Shown in pieces: positions 17,515-26,968 of a stretch of 64,000 nucleotides of DNA. Both the position numbers and the translations under genes were made by a program. Source of the DNA: Ferruginibacter albus (lineage in GTDB: Bacteria; Bacteroidota; Bacteroidia; Chitinophagales; Chitinophagaceae); the NCBI RefSeq assembly GCF_020042285.1, contig NZ_CP083388.1:1142001-1206000 (forward strand), read 5' to 3'. The notes beneath the pieces were generated by a model. That model saw only the letters and a program-made list of their open reading frames with translations, was not told the origin of the DNA and did no database searches. Numbering within the stretch: the stretch's first letter is position 1; the number at the start of each line of letters is the position of its first letter.

Positions 17515-17871
17515 ATGAGCAAAGTATTAATTATTGATGATCAAGAGGATATCTGCTTTTTATTGTCAAATATCCTACAACGAAATGGGGTTTTATGTGA
17601 TTCAGCACACACTCTAGCACAAGGTTATACATTACTTGAAACACATCAATATGATGGAATCTTTTTAGACAACAATTTACCAGACGGTTTTGGTATTGAT
17701 AATATTGAAAAGATAAAAAAGCTAGGGATTACAAAAGTAATTATGATAACAGCCTTTGCTAATGAAGTCATGGAAACTTCTGCGAGGTTAAAGGGGGTAG
17801 ATGCATTTATACATAAGCCTTTTACAATTTTTACTATTCAAAATGTTGTTGAAGTTTTATTACGTGCTTAA
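17515..17871 (+). CDS. Receiver-only response regulator
   Basis: 118 residues, a single receiver domain with no output domain. The phospho-acceptor D52 (FLDNNLPDG), the acidic pair D8/D9 (IIDDQEDI), T79 and K101-P102 (IHKPF) are all present, so it should be phosphorylated. It likely relays phosphate from a histidine kinase such as the hybrid at 40157-43528 to another partner. ATG 17515. A truncated homologue (38070) shares its first 20 residues. No promoter was clearly seen. Confidence 0.85.
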   Translation: MSKVLIIDDQEDICFLLSNILQRNGVLCDSAHTLAQGYTLLETHQYDGIFLDNNLPDGFGIDNIEKIKKLGITKVIMITAFANEVMETSARLKGVDAFIHKPFTIFTIQNVVEVLLRA

Positions 17872-17967
17872 CAAATAACAAGTGTTGCACTATTGCAATT
17901 TAGATGTGTTAAATATTTATAAATATGCCTAGTACTTCTTTCAGTTCCTCCTTTAATTATCATGAAT

Positions 17968-18225
17968 CTCTATAGACTTTTGCAAGTGAAAATGCGATGC
18001 TCGTCATTGATAAAAAACAGGGATTATAAAAGAAATAAATAAAGCTTTTATAATTTCTTTTGGATAGACAGACCTAGACATAATCAATGCAGATTTTTCT
18101 ATATTTTTTACAGAAGAGGATAAAAAAATAAGCCCAAGAAAGAATTGAAAGCAGTATTATTACAAGGACAGGCCTCTGATAAAAATTATTTAATTAATAA
18201 AAACCAAAGGAAAACCGGGTAACAG
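17968..18225 (+). pseudogene. Decayed PAS-domain (sensor kinase) fragment
   Basis: In shifted frames the DNA reads FASENAMLVIDKKQG, then DLDIINADFSIFFTEEDKK, then ELKAVLLQGQASDKNYLI. This follows the PAS pattern IGADFSNYFTEPEKA...VFxxGFVxDYPL seen in Bacteroidota hybrid kinases. Stops and at least one frameshift interrupt it. It lies 100 bp after the receiver gene and may be the remnant of its cognate kinase. Confidence 0.45.
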
Positions 18226-18712
18226 GGAAGTATTTTATTAAAAGGCTCAGAAGGTGACGATTTTGTCCTTAAGATTATCCAAAATATGATTCGGATTTCC
18301 CACCCCTGGGTTCAGGCGTTTTTTTAAAATCCCTTTTCTTTTTATAAACATTTAAGCTCATATACTCTGCTTTACAATCTTATAGCCAAATTTTATTCCT
18401 TTTTATAGTCTCTGTATAAACTCTTTAGAAATTGTAAGAATTTCTACTTAATTAAGGCACGATATTTTAAATACTATTTAAACCTTTATGAATATTCAAT
18501 GATAGCTTGCGCACTAATCGCAATACTTATTACCTTTCAGGCTGTTAAGCAATAGAGGCTATTTTCAAACCTGTGTCGGTGTTGGAATTTTTATAGTTGT
18601 TAGCGGGTAGATCAAAAAACTAATCGGTTATAATAACGGCGCAGCAGGTAATTAGTCAATATACTTATAATTATCATAGTTTGTTTGCATAAAACTTGTT
18701 ACTAACAACTAT
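18226..18712. other. Intergenic tail after the PAS remnant
   Basis: About 490 bp without a recognisable ORF. It may hold more decayed kinase sequence (GSEGDDFVLKIIQNM in one frame near 18250), but I cannot support it further. Confidence 0.3.
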
Positions 18713-19864
18713 TTATTTTTTCTTTTTATCGTCTTTTTTTCCAAATAATTTTTGGAAGAAAGTTTTATGTTCCGGTTCAGCATTATTGACAGAACTCAGA
18801 TTGATCTGGTTATCTATTGATGGCATTAAAGCTTGTATAAATGCATTTCGTAAAAGTTCCCATATAGCATCAACAACATTAGTGCTTGATTTTCCAAAAG
18901 CCCCCTCTATAGATACTTTTGTAGCTATTTGTTGTTCTTTATGATTTTTTAATATTCCTGCTGCTGCTCCAACTATAACCTCCCACGCTTTCTGCAGTAT
19001 ATTATCATGTCTGTCCTGTGGACCCAATACTTTAAGATCTTTTATTACAGGCTTTACATAACCAACATACTTCCCATCTTTTGCTGCAAATTCAGTGTAT
19101 AGCCCTAAACTACCTTTATTTACGTCAAATCCTCCATAAGCTTTTAGAAAATCATTTAATAAGGCAAGATTGACATTTTTAACATCCGCATTTAAATCAA
19201 ACCTTGTCTTTTCTGACAGAAAATCCATCTTCATATTTAATGCTAATGTACCCCCATATACATTAGCTGTGGCTGCTAAAGTAGAAGGAAGTTCAACCTT
19301 ACCATTTTCTACATTTGTAAGATTTTCAGCAAGTACATGCAACTGTTGAAGAGAAATATCTACTTTGGGGCTCGCACCTGCATCTACATAATGAATACTG
19401 CCATTATTAATCTCAAAGCGATTGATTTTTAAAGGCATGAAGTCTTTAAGGACTTTTTGAAAACTATTAGTATCTTTTTTAACATCATTTAATTCAGCTC
19501 TGTCTTTTGTAAAAATCAATTTAGGCGTATTGAATATAAGTTTACCTACCAACCTGCCATGAAAAAGTGCTTTCCATTGGATTGAAATATCTAAATCGTT
19601 AACTGTAAAAAAAGGAGTTTGTTTTTGAGTGGATGAGTCTAGCTTATTTAAATACATCCCCTGGATTTGATAAGCACCGCGATATAGCGATACATCAATA
19701 TCTTGTATATGACCATAGTACCCAGGCATGTGAGATAATGTTTTATTGCAATAATTTAATAGAATAGTTGGCAATAATAACCGGAAGACAATAAGTATAA
19801 TTACAATCGTCCCTATTATTACATAGCGCTTCTGTAAACGAGTTTTTTTTGTTTTATTATTCAT
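18713..19864 (-). CDS. DUF748/AsmA-like envelope protein
   Basis: Starting at ATG 19864 (MNNKTKKTRLQKR) gives 383 residues; the longer frame uses TTG. An N-terminal transmembrane anchor (YVIIGTIVIILIVFRLLLPT) follows a basic cytoplasmic tail. The periplasmic part shows the DUF748 signature: PGYYGHIQDIDVSLYRGAYQ, LDISIQWKALFHGRLVGKL and VNKGSLGLYTEFAAKDGKY. The tail is lysine-rich (KKDDKKKK). DUF748 proteins are AsmA-like and are thought to span or bridge the envelope. Role here unknown; possibly envelope stress tolerance. Confidence 0.8.
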   Translation of the reverse strand: MNNKTKKTRLQKRYVIIGTIVIILIVFRLLLPTILLNYCNKTLSHMPGYYGHIQDIDVSLYRGAYQIQGMYLNKLDSSTQKQTPFFTVNDLDISIQWKALFHGRLVGKLIFNTPKLIFTKDRAELNDVKKDTNSFQKVLKDFMPLKINRFEINNGSIHYVDAGASPKVDISLQQLHVLAENLTNVENGKVELPSTLAATANVYGGTLALNMKMDFLSEKTRFDLNADVKNVNLALLNDFLKAYGGFDVNKGSLGLYTEFAAKDGKYVGYVKPVIKDLKVLGPQDRHDNILQKAWEVIVGAAAGILKNHKEQQIATKVSIEGAFGKSSTNVVDAIWELLRNAFIQALMPSIDNQINLSSVNNAEPEHKTFFQKLFGKKDDKKKK

Positions 19865-20824
19865 AAAGTTATACAACGAATACTTAAGTCTTTAAACTGG
19901 CTGCCCTCCCAATTTTATCCGGCTTCTCCAGAATTTGGATTTTTTTTATTTTGTCAGTTTTTTTTCTTCCTCGTTATTTTCTTTAACCCTCTTTGTCGAC
20001 TATTTCTTCTACATAATTTCAATCAACATCATCATCTATATCATTATTTTCTTCTTTATCAAATATATCTTCTTCGTCCCCTGCATTTTTAGGTTGCGCG
20101 TGCATAATTGGTGGTTATTGATTACCCGCTAATGTGTATTTAATAAGTTTTATCATCACCGGAATTATTTTTTGCTTTTGGTTGTTTACATGAATGTCAT
20201 TTTGATAAGATTTAATGAACAAATGATATACCATTAGTTGTATTCTATATATTCGCTTTTCCCTTTTATAACTGAATAGTGACATCTTGACCTCATTTTG
20301 ACAATGATTTGTCGCGGTAGATCTGCTTTGCGTTTTCTTTATGGAAATATGAAAGATAAATTCAGATGTAGTAAAATAAAAATTATAAAGCTATACGTCA
20401 ACTGGTTACAAAAAAACTGGGATTTTAATGCCGGCTGGTATGCGAACAGCCTAAAGAATATTACTCATATTTTGTTACAAAAAATAATAAATAAAGGCAG
20501 TATTATAATTAATACCGCCCCTTCTTAAAACAAATTATATCGAACCTATTTATATGCTACAAAAATTGTGTGTTTTTTTACTAACCTATAGATTATATAA
20601 GTTTTTTAATAATTATACAATGATTGAAGGAAAAAGCTGTACAATAAAGACTTCTTTTTAATAGTGTTTATAATCTTGGGATTTTATTGTAGATAATATT
20701 TCCCGCTGTGTTGATTTTTAACCTGCGAGTTTATACCCAACACATAATTTAAAAAGGGCATGATTATTAATATTAATTATAATAGTACCAACAATTTATT
20801 CATTTAAATAAAATAATAATAATT
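19865..20824. other. Intergenic region with one tiny acidic ORF
   Basis: The 960-bp stretch contains the small minus-strand ORF at 20019-20105 and a plus-strand ORF at 20298-20528 that I consider spurious. The right part carries the promoter side of the YciE gene; I could not find a clear TTTG/TAnnTTTG pair. Confidence 0.3.
20019..20105 (-). CDS. Tiny acidic ORF (28 aa)
   Basis: ATG 20105 opens MHAQPKNAGDEEDIFDKEEN followed by NDIDDDVD and a stop. It is extremely acidic and resembles the other disordered small proteins of the island. The frame resumes after the stop (NYVEEIVDKEG), so this may be a truncated remnant. Confidence 0.3.
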   Translation of the reverse strand: MHAQPKNAGDEEDIFDKEENNDIDDDVD

Positions 20825-21376
20825 ATGGAAAAGACTACTAAACGCAATAATACCAAAGCTGCCAAGAACGCCTCTCAAGAAAATGATTCACGATTGGAAG
20901 AATTTTTCCATGATGAATTAAAAGATATTTATTGGGCAGAAAAACACTTAGTAAAGACACTTCCAAAAATGGCAAAAGCTGCCAGTGCTGAAGATCTAAA
21001 AACTGCTATTAACGATCACCTTGAAGTAACTAAGGAACATGTGACAAGGCTGGAACAGGTTTTTAGCATTTTAGAACAAAAGCCTCAAGCTAAAAAATGT
21101 GATGCGATGGAAGGTATTACCAAAGAAGGGGATAGCATCATTGAAGATACCGAAGATGGCACTGCAACCAGGGATGTGGGAATTATTCTTGCCTGCCAAA
21201 AAGTAGAGCACTATGAAATTGCTACTTATGGCGGATTAGCACAATTAGCTAAAACATTAGGGTATACGAAAGCAGCAGCTATTTTAGAAAAGACGCTTAG
21301 TGAAGAAAAAGAAGCCGATCAAAGCTTAACTGAATTAGCAGAAGCTACCGTAAATGAACAGGCAAATGCGGAATAA
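20825..21376 (+). CDS. YciE/YciF-type ferritin-like protein (DUF892), copy 1
   Basis: 183 residues. A lysine-rich N-terminus is followed by the DUF892 core: EEFFHDELKDIYWAEKHLVK, ...HLEVTKEHVTRLEQVF, KKCDAMEGITKEGDSI and VEHYEIATYGGLAQLAKTLG. The helix pairs carry the acidic/histidine ligands of a di-iron four-helix bundle (E and H in DELKDIYWAEKHL, HYE). YciE/YciF proteins are stress-induced ferritin-like proteins, in E. coli next to a catalase (katN) in the RpoS regulon. A second copy at 35067 follows the catalase gene. Cytoplasmic. ATG 20825. Confidence 0.9.
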   Translation: MEKTTKRNNTKAAKNASQENDSRLEEFFHDELKDIYWAEKHLVKTLPKMAKAASAEDLKTAINDHLEVTKEHVTRLEQVFSILEQKPQAKKCDAMEGITKEGDSIIEDTEDGTATRDVGIILACQKVEHYEIATYGGLAQLAKTLGYTKAAAILEKTLSEEKEADQSLTELAEATVNEQANAE

Positions 21377-21397
21377 CCATACTCCTTCCTACTTAGC

Positions 21398-21432
21398 GAA
21401 CCAGATCCCGGTGATCTGGTTCTTTTATTTTT
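21398..21432 (+). terminator. Rho-independent terminator after YciE copy 1
   Basis: GAACCAGATC (21398-21407), loop CCGGT, GATCTGGTTC (21413-21422), then TTTTATTTTTT. A perfect 10-bp stem separates the YciE gene from the iron permease gene. Confidence 0.92.
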
Positions 21433-21451
21433 TAACTTAAACTAATATATC

Positions 21452-21937
21452 ATGAAACAAGATGTAAATACACCACAAAGAAGCTTTTTTGAAAACTTTG
21501 CTGTAAAGGTCACTAAAGCTACAGGAAGCACAGCTGCATTTATCCTTGCATTACTTTCTGTAATCGTATGGGTTATTACCGGACCAATATTTCATTACTC
21601 TGAAAATTGGCAACTCGTAATCAATACCGGAACTACTATCATCACATTCCTTATGGTCTTTTTAATTCAAAAAGCGCAAAATAAAGATTCACTTGCGATA
21701 CAGTTAAAATTGAATGAATTGGTAGCCGCACATGAATTTGCAAGTAACAGATTAGTAAATGTGGAAAATATGACTGAAGACGAATTAAAAGTAATTCAAA
21801 AATATTATGGGAAGCTGAGCGATTTTACTAAAAAAGAGGAAAGTTTACAGCAATCTCATTCCATTGATGAAGCAAAAGGTATGCATGATCTAAAAAAAGA
21901 AATGGAGGATGAACTAGAGGCACGGTTTAAAAAATAA
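21452..21937 (+). CDS. Low-affinity iron permease family protein
   Basis: 161 residues with two membrane helices (AAFILALLSVIVWVITGPIF and IITFLMVFLIQKA). The N-terminal FFENFAVKVTKATGSTAAF, ENWQLVINTGTTIITFLMVF and IQKAQNKDSLAIQLKLNEL are the bacterial Fet4-type pattern. The C-terminal half is a charged soluble helix. The family is annotated as low-affinity iron transport, but many bacterial members are unstudied, so a transport role is not certain. It sits between a ferritin-like gene and a CinA-domain gene. Confidence 0.85.
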   Translation: MKQDVNTPQRSFFENFAVKVTKATGSTAAFILALLSVIVWVITGPIFHYSENWQLVINTGTTIITFLMVFLIQKAQNKDSLAIQLKLNELVAAHEFASNRLVNVENMTEDELKVIQKYYGKLSDFTKKEESLQQSHSIDEAKGMHDLKKEMEDELEARFKK

Positions 21938-21982
21938 TGGTCTGGAAATTGGATTTACGAAAGTAGAGTAACACAATTAGTG

Positions 21983-22483
21983 ATGACGCCAGAATTGTAT
22001 GATATAACGGCACTAAAGATTATTTCAGGCTATTTTATCAAAACAAATGAAAGTATTGCTGTAGCAGAAAGCGTTACTTCAGGACATTTGCAAGCAGCAC
22101 TTTCTTCAGCTGAAAATGCTTCCGTTTTTTTTCAAGGTGGACTGACCGCTTACAACCTGATGCAAAAATACAAGCATCTACACATTGATATTACAACAGC
22201 AATTACCTGTAATTGTGTATCTGCAATAATTTCAGAAGAGATGGCAATCAATGGCAGTAAACTCTTTTCAAGTCACTGGGGAATAGGGGTTACTGGATAT
22301 GCCTCACCGTTGCCGGAAGAAGGAATCGTTGATCTGTTTGCTTATTATACAATCACCTTTAAAGAGACAATTATTAAACAAGAAATAGTGTATGCTCCTA
22401 AAGCTGATCCTATCTTGATCCAATTGCACTACACCAATCATATTTTAAGAAGCATCGCACATGAGATTGAAATACAGCCTTAA
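21983..22483 (+). CDS. CinA C-terminal domain protein (PncC-like)
   Basis: From ATG 21983 (MTPELYDITALKIISGYF) the 166-residue product shows AVAESVTSGHLQAALSSAEN, FFQGGLTAYNLMQKYKHL and HWGIGVTGYASPLP. These are the CinA C-terminal (nicotinamide-mononucleotide amidohydrolase, PncC) motifs, with the catalytic serine in ESVTSGH (usual ESCTGG is altered here, so activity is uncertain). Such enzymes deamidate NMN to nicotinic acid mononucleotide in pyridine nucleotide salvage. No CinA N-terminal domain, as in stand-alone PncC. GTG 21980 is an alternative start. Confidence 0.82.
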   Translation: MTPELYDITALKIISGYFIKTNESIAVAESVTSGHLQAALSSAENASVFFQGGLTAYNLMQKYKHLHIDITTAITCNCVSAIISEEMAINGSKLFSSHWGIGVTGYASPLPEEGIVDLFAYYTITFKETIIKQEIVYAPKADPILIQLHYTNHILRSIAHEIEIQP

Positions 22484-22501
22484 TTATTTAAAACTATCAG
22501 T

Positions 22502-22993
22502 ATGGAAACACTTATTGAACTATTTGGACAGGGAAAAGATTTAACCATTATTCAAATGGGCAACCGGGGAATTATAATTTTCTTGTTCACGCTTTTTTTG
22601 ATTAGAATATCCGGCAGGCGTTCTTTTGGAATTAAAACACCACTGGATAACATTATTGTCATATTGTTGGGAAGTGTTTTGGCTCGTGCAATCGTTGGAG
22701 CCTCTCCTTTTATTCCCATTATTATTACCTGTTTGGTAATTGTACTGTTACATCGAATCTTTGGATGGGCAATTGTTCGCTACAGACCTTTTGCAAAACT
22801 TATAGAAGGAGAAAAAATATTACTATTTGTTAAAGGCAGCTTTATAAAAGAAAATCTCAATAAAGCATTAGTGTGTGAAGAGGATGTACTACAAGGTATT
22901 AGAGAATCAGCATTAACGGACGATTTGCAAAAAATAGACAAGGTGTACATCGAACGAAACGGTTCTATCAGCGCTATCAAAAAAAATAATTAA
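22502..22993 (+). CDS. DUF421/YetF family membrane protein
   Basis: 163 residues: two or three membrane helices (IIIFLFTLFLIRISGRRSFG; NIIVILLGSVLARAIVGASPF; IIITCLVIVLLHRIFG) and a cytoplasmic YetF domain (RPFAKLIEGEKILLFVKGSF, LVCEEDVLQGIRESAL, IDKVYIERNGSISAIKK). The RxSGRRSFG loop and the GxxLARAIVG helix are family signatures. Function is unknown; YetF proteins are linked to stress or spore envelopes. It follows the CinA-domain gene by 18 bp, so they are likely cotranscribed. Confidence 0.88.
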   Translation: METLIELFGQGKDLTIIQMGNRGIIIFLFTLFLIRISGRRSFGIKTPLDNIIVILLGSVLARAIVGASPFIPIIITCLVIVLLHRIFGWAIVRYRPFAKLIEGEKILLFVKGSFIKENLNKALVCEEDVLQGIRESALTDDLQKIDKVYIERNGSISAIKKNN

Positions 22994-22998
22994 TGATT

Positions 22999-24213
22999 TT
23001 ATTTCTGATGGTTTTTAAGTACACCTTTTTTATAATCTCTTAGAAAATTAATATAATCAGTTTTTATTTGACTTACATAATGAATTGCGTATGTTAATAC
23101 TTTTTCTTGCCAGTCTTTCTTTGCTCCAAATTCTTTTAACTCATCCGTAATAGATGAGCCTTGCTCTCCTGAGCTTCGTAATTGGGATGAAGCCGTTAAC
23201 ATTGCCATATCATCAATCACCTGATAGATATTTCTGTAATCCTTTTTAATCAGATTAAAATTAATACTGTCTTCGGTAGGTTGTAATTCTTCTATTACAA
23301 AAGGCATTTTCTTAAAAACGGTTGCACTTAATAAGGCAGGCGGTCTATTCTGCATTCTTTGCTGGATTGTAATGATACGTTCAGCATTGGTATTCCATTG
23401 TGGTTGTTTTATTCTTACATATGGTAATAAGGATGGTGGAGTTGCTTCTTTCATATCAAGCAATAGGTATTTTTCTCCTGTACCATTAGAAGATTTTAAT
23501 AAAATTATATATCGTATTTGTCCTAAACTGCCTGTACCGGCAACACGAAACGCAGCGTCAATTGGAATATAGTTATAGGGGCTTCCTCCATCATTCTTTA
23601 ACCATCCCGCAATATGGTTAAACAACTCTTTTTTCAATGCTGGAGGTAGTTTGAGATGTTTGGGGGTATTCAAAAGCATTATTTTTTTGTTTTTCACCCT
23701 GGCTTTTTTCTTTAGAATATCTTTTGTTTTCCTTTTGCTTGCATTTACTAAGAATTGGCAAACAATTCCTTTTGCCACACGAGGTTCGATATAATTAGGT
23801 TTACCTTTTTCTAAGATGGACGAATAGGTCTTTAAGAATAATTGTGCCATATTAATGGCTTTCTTTTGCTCGATTCGTAAAGATTCAAATGCAACAAAAA
23901 TACTTGTTACCATGCGTACTACTTCAAATATTGCTGGTGCTAATAATGCTTCGTCAAAATCATTGAGATCGAAATAAACCAATCTATTGTCGCTTTTAAA
24001 GCTCCCAAAATTTTCTAAATGCAAATCACCACAAATCCATGCAAGAGGAGATTGAAATACCTTACCGGATTTTTTTAGGTCTTCATAAAACAGATGATTT
24101 GTTCCGCGATAGAATTTGTAAAGATCTGTCGCCATTACCTTATACTTTTCCTGAATCATAGCAGGCAGTCTTGTCTCATTAAATTTTTGGATTCGTCTAG
24201 TTACTTTTTCCAT
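22999..24213 (-). CDS. DUF2252 family protein
   Basis: 404 residues. KYKVMATDLYKFYRGTNHLF, WICGDLHLENFGSFKSDN, LVYFDLNDFDEALLAPAIFE and RVAGTGSLGQIRYIILL are the DUF2252 signatures. The fold is related to aminoglycoside phosphotransferase/protein-kinase-like enzymes, and the HLENFG and FDLNDFDE motifs correspond to the HxxN and DxD catalytic loops (established for related folds; substrate unknown). Cytoplasmic. Transcribed alone toward the YetF gene. ATG 24213. Confidence 0.9.
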   Translation of the reverse strand: MEKVTRRIQKFNETRLPAMIQEKYKVMATDLYKFYRGTNHLFYEDLKKSGKVFQSPLAWICGDLHLENFGSFKSDNRLVYFDLNDFDEALLAPAIFEVVRMVTSIFVAFESLRIEQKKAINMAQLFLKTYSSILEKGKPNYIEPRVAKGIVCQFLVNASKRKTKDILKKKARVKNKKIMLLNTPKHLKLPPALKKELFNHIAGWLKNDGGSPYNYIPIDAAFRVAGTGSLGQIRYIILLKSSNGTGEKYLLLDMKEATPPSLLPYVRIKQPQWNTNAERIITIQQRMQNRPPALLSATVFKKMPFVIEELQPTEDSINFNLIKKDYRNIYQVIDDMAMLTASSQLRSSGEQGSSITDELKEFGAKKDWQEKVLTYAIHYVSQIKTDYINFLRDYKKGVLKNHQK

Positions 24214-24489
24214 GTGCAGTTAGGTTATAAAAGAGATAAAATAAAAGCATGCCAATATAGAGATTTGCACAACAGATACGTGTAATTCTCAATTAAAAAT
24301 TTTAACCTTTGGGGCTAAGTCAGTAATGGAAAGTTAATTCTCAAACATGGTCTAGCTTTGTTTCTTCGGAGTGTTAAGTATAGTTTTAGACAATTATCTT
24401 GGCGATGATAAAATATTTGAACAATTCCGGAAAAATTCTCTTATAAACTTTCTCATTCGTGTTCTTTGTTTTACTTAATATTATATCAT

Positions 24490-24657
24490 TTATGATATTT
24501 CATTCTCTTTATTCTTTTTCTTATCTTCTTGATATTCTTCTTTAGCTATTTTTTTAATTGCTTTCTTTTCAGAATCATCATTTTCTTTTGTTTGATTTGG
24601 GTTATTTAAATCACTAGTGTCTTTATCTTTTCCTTTTTCAAAGTTCTTATTATTCAT
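24490..24657 (-). CDS. Small hydrophilic protein (55 aa)
   Basis: ATG 24657 opens a 55-residue ORF missed by a length threshold: MNNKNFEKGKDKDTSDLNNP, then NQTKENDDSEKKAIKKIAKE and a Lys/Glu-rich end. It is almost free of hydrophobic residues and probably disordered, like the 15112 protein. Function is unknown. It lies alone between the DUF2252 and GH1-RmlD genes. Confidence 0.5.
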   Translation of the reverse strand: MNNKNFEKGKDKDTSDLNNPNQTKENDDSEKKAIKKIAKEEYQEDKKKNKENEIS

Positions 24658-24820
24658 AATTTTTTAAATTAAGATGATTTAATCCATCTTTTAAGAAGTA
24701 AAATTGAATTGTTTAAAATATCCCAAAACAACTACAGTTATTATATTTCCTAAGAATTGTTTAAACTGAGTTGGTTGGGAAAAAGAATAGTTGTGCTCGT
24801 AGAACGTTTCTCATTGTAAA
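24658..24820. other. Short intergenic spacer
   Basis: No recognised feature; this is the promoter region of the small gene at 24490-24657 on the minus strand. Confidence 0.3.
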
Positions 24821-26968
24821 TTAAAAGATTTTTTCATCAAAAAAACGCCTAATTGCATGTGAAAGTGACGGCAATCTTATCCCTTTTTCATTTTGCAAGG
24901 CACTATTTAAAGGTCGTTTAGCTTTCCATCCCATGGCGTTTAACAAACAAGGTTTCAGATATTTTTTTGAGTGACCACTCCTATTTGCTATTTCACAAGC
25001 AAACTCAAACCATGTTAATGAATCATCATTTGATAAATGCTGTATGCCCTTTTCTTTATCAATAAAAAGATCAAGTGAAGTGTTTACTAAATCAGGTACA
25101 TAGGTTGGCGAAACAATAATATCTGTTATAACAGGACAATCTTTATTTTCTTTTAATGAATCTAACACATCCCATGCAAAATTGACTTTATCCCAAGGTC
25201 CAAAAAAAGCGCTGGTTCGTATTATCAACGATTCCGAGTTTTCTTTCAAAACATTCCGTTCTCCTTTTGCCTTGCTTTCTCCGTATATATTTAAAGGATG
25301 TACATTATCAATTTCAAAATAAGGAGAATGCTTTTCTCCATCAAATACCAGGTCAGATGAAAAGGTCATGAACCGAATGCATTTTTCTTTACAGGCTTTA
25401 GCAAGTAAGGAAGGTGCAATAGCATTAATGCTAAAACATTCTTCTTTATTATCTTCTGCGTCATCTACTCGTACATAGCCGGCTGTATTAATGATCGCCC
25501 AAGGCTGATATTGATCGATTATTGTTGCGATAGATTTACTATTGGTTATATCAACATCATTCCTGTTAAGTGAGATAGCAGGTATAGATCGATCTTTACA
25601 GATCTTAATGAAAGCAGCACCTAATGTACCCGTGCTTCCAATTATAAGCAGTGGAATATTTTTTTTATGAACTGAACTATTGTTGAGATCATTCTTATGC
25701 CACCAACCTTGTTGCTCTAACAGCGGATGATGATGATCTCTCTTTTTTGCTAATGATTTAATAAGTGTAGCTGTGGCAGTTGCACGCAACGCATTATTTT
25801 TCACTTCAAATATTCCTGTTTCGTAATGGCCATCATTTTTTGTTAGTAAGCTATTCCAGTCATAGGAGCCTAACAATGCCCATGCGGTAACAGCTTTTAT
25901 AGGAATATTTTCTTTAGTTAAAGATGAGCAAGTGTCCCATGTTTCTTTAAACCATCGCAGTTGTTCTTCCCTTGTGCAGTTAAGATGACATTCTGTAACC
26001 GCAATAGGTATATTATATCGTTGCCATGCTTCAATTAATAATTTTTTTAAGCCTGCAGGCTTGATAATATGTGCCGCACAGATATCTGCATATTGATGAA
26101 TATGATTATTTCCAAGTACATGTTTTGGATATGAATTAGTATTATCATCTAAATATCTTTCAGAAGTTACATAATAATTAGCACCTATTATACTGGGTGG
26201 ACAAGGGTTATCTATAAAAAAATTTAATAGCCGTTCATCTATTTCATGCCTTGTAAAATATTCCCATAATGGATGGTGCTTATTTAATCTGCCACATAAA
26301 ATATCGTACGTAAGCCATCGCCGTTCATTTTCAAAATCTGCCTGGTATTGTAATAATGAAGTGCTATGCACTTTTGCCAGGTCTTCAGTTTGCACCAACT
26401 TTGCATTAGGATTAACAGTGCGAATTTGTTGCATTGACAATACTACTGCTTTCAATTGGTGCAACAGCATTATCAAAAAGCTCCTGTCCTTGGTATGATG
26501 TGGATACCATAAGCCGTACAAACCACTAAAGCGTGCAGTAGTTAAGGGTTCATTAACGGGTGTGTAGTACTCTATCCATGGAAATTGAGTAGCTACTTTT
26601 TTAGCATAAGCAGATAATCCCTCGCAAAAATTTTCATTGTCTAAAGATGTATAGGAAGGTCCGCTGCCATGATGTACCAAGCCAACAATGGGTATAATGT
26701 TATGTTCTTTTATTTTATTTAATTGCCCGGTTACCCAACTCCAATCAATGGTTGCATTAAACAAGGGCTCATGCAATTCCCAAAGAATGGGATAACGTAA
26801 TGCCTTAATGCCTAATGCTGCAAATTTATCAATATCATCTTCACGTGAATAGTGACCAGAATATTGTAATTGATCTCTCCATTTATCCTGCACTCTGTTT
26901 ATCGTACATTCAATCCCGCCCCAAACTTCAGGAATCTTGAAGAGCTGGCAATTTATATCCGTTGACAT
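24821..26968 (-). CDS. GH1-like glycosidase fused to RmlD-like reductase
   Basis: 715 residues, two domains. Residues about 10-400 follow the glycoside hydrolase family 1 barrel (FAALGIKALRYPILWE, IPIVGLVHHG, YYTPVNEPLTTARF with the general acid E, and a nucleophile-like TECHLNC). Residues about 435-712 are an RmlD-type NAD(P)-binding domain (IIGSTGTLGAAF, INTAGYVRVDDAEDN, FSSDLVFDG, YGESKAKGE, SAFFGPW), as in dTDP-4-dehydrorhamnose reductase. The catalytic YxxxK is YGESK. The fusion couples a glycosidase-like and a nucleotide-sugar reductase domain, plausibly in glycan assembly. It overlaps glf by 41 bp, so both act together. Substrate cannot be read. Confidence 0.85.
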   Translation of the reverse strand: MSTDINCQLFKIPEVWGGIECTINRVQDKWRDQLQYSGHYSREDDIDKFAALGIKALRYPILWELHEPLFNATIDWSWVTGQLNKIKEHNIIPIVGLVHHGSGPSYTSLDNENFCEGLSAYAKKVATQFPWIEYYTPVNEPLTTARFSGLYGLWYPHHTKDRSFLIMLLHQLKAVVLSMQQIRTVNPNAKLVQTEDLAKVHSTSLLQYQADFENERRWLTYDILCGRLNKHHPLWEYFTRHEIDERLLNFFIDNPCPPSIIGANYYVTSERYLDDNTNSYPKHVLGNNHIHQYADICAAHIIKPAGLKKLLIEAWQRYNIPIAVTECHLNCTREEQLRWFKETWDTCSSLTKENIPIKAVTAWALLGSYDWNSLLTKNDGHYETGIFEVKNNALRATATATLIKSLAKKRDHHHPLLEQQGWWHKNDLNNSSVHKKNIPLLIIGSTGTLGAAFIKICKDRSIPAISLNRNDVDITNSKSIATIIDQYQPWAIINTAGYVRVDDAEDNKEECFSINAIAPSLLAKACKEKCIRFMTFSSDLVFDGEKHSPYFEIDNVHPLNIYGESKAKGERNVLKENSESLIIRTSAFFGPWDKVNFAWDVLDSLKENKDCPVITDIIVSPTYVPDLVNTSLDLFIDKEKGIQHLSNDDSLTWFEFACEIANRSGHSKKYLKPCLLNAMGWKAKRPLNSALQNEKGIRLPSLSHAIRRFFDEKIF

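Noticed and set aside
19935..20132. Plus-strand ORF rich in Phe/Ile
   Set aside because: It is the reverse strand of an acidic A/T-rich stretch and has no protein-like pattern apart from that composition.
20298..20528. 76-residue ORF MTMICRGRSALRF...
   Set aside because: No ribosome binding site, family pattern or context; likely chance in an intergenic region.
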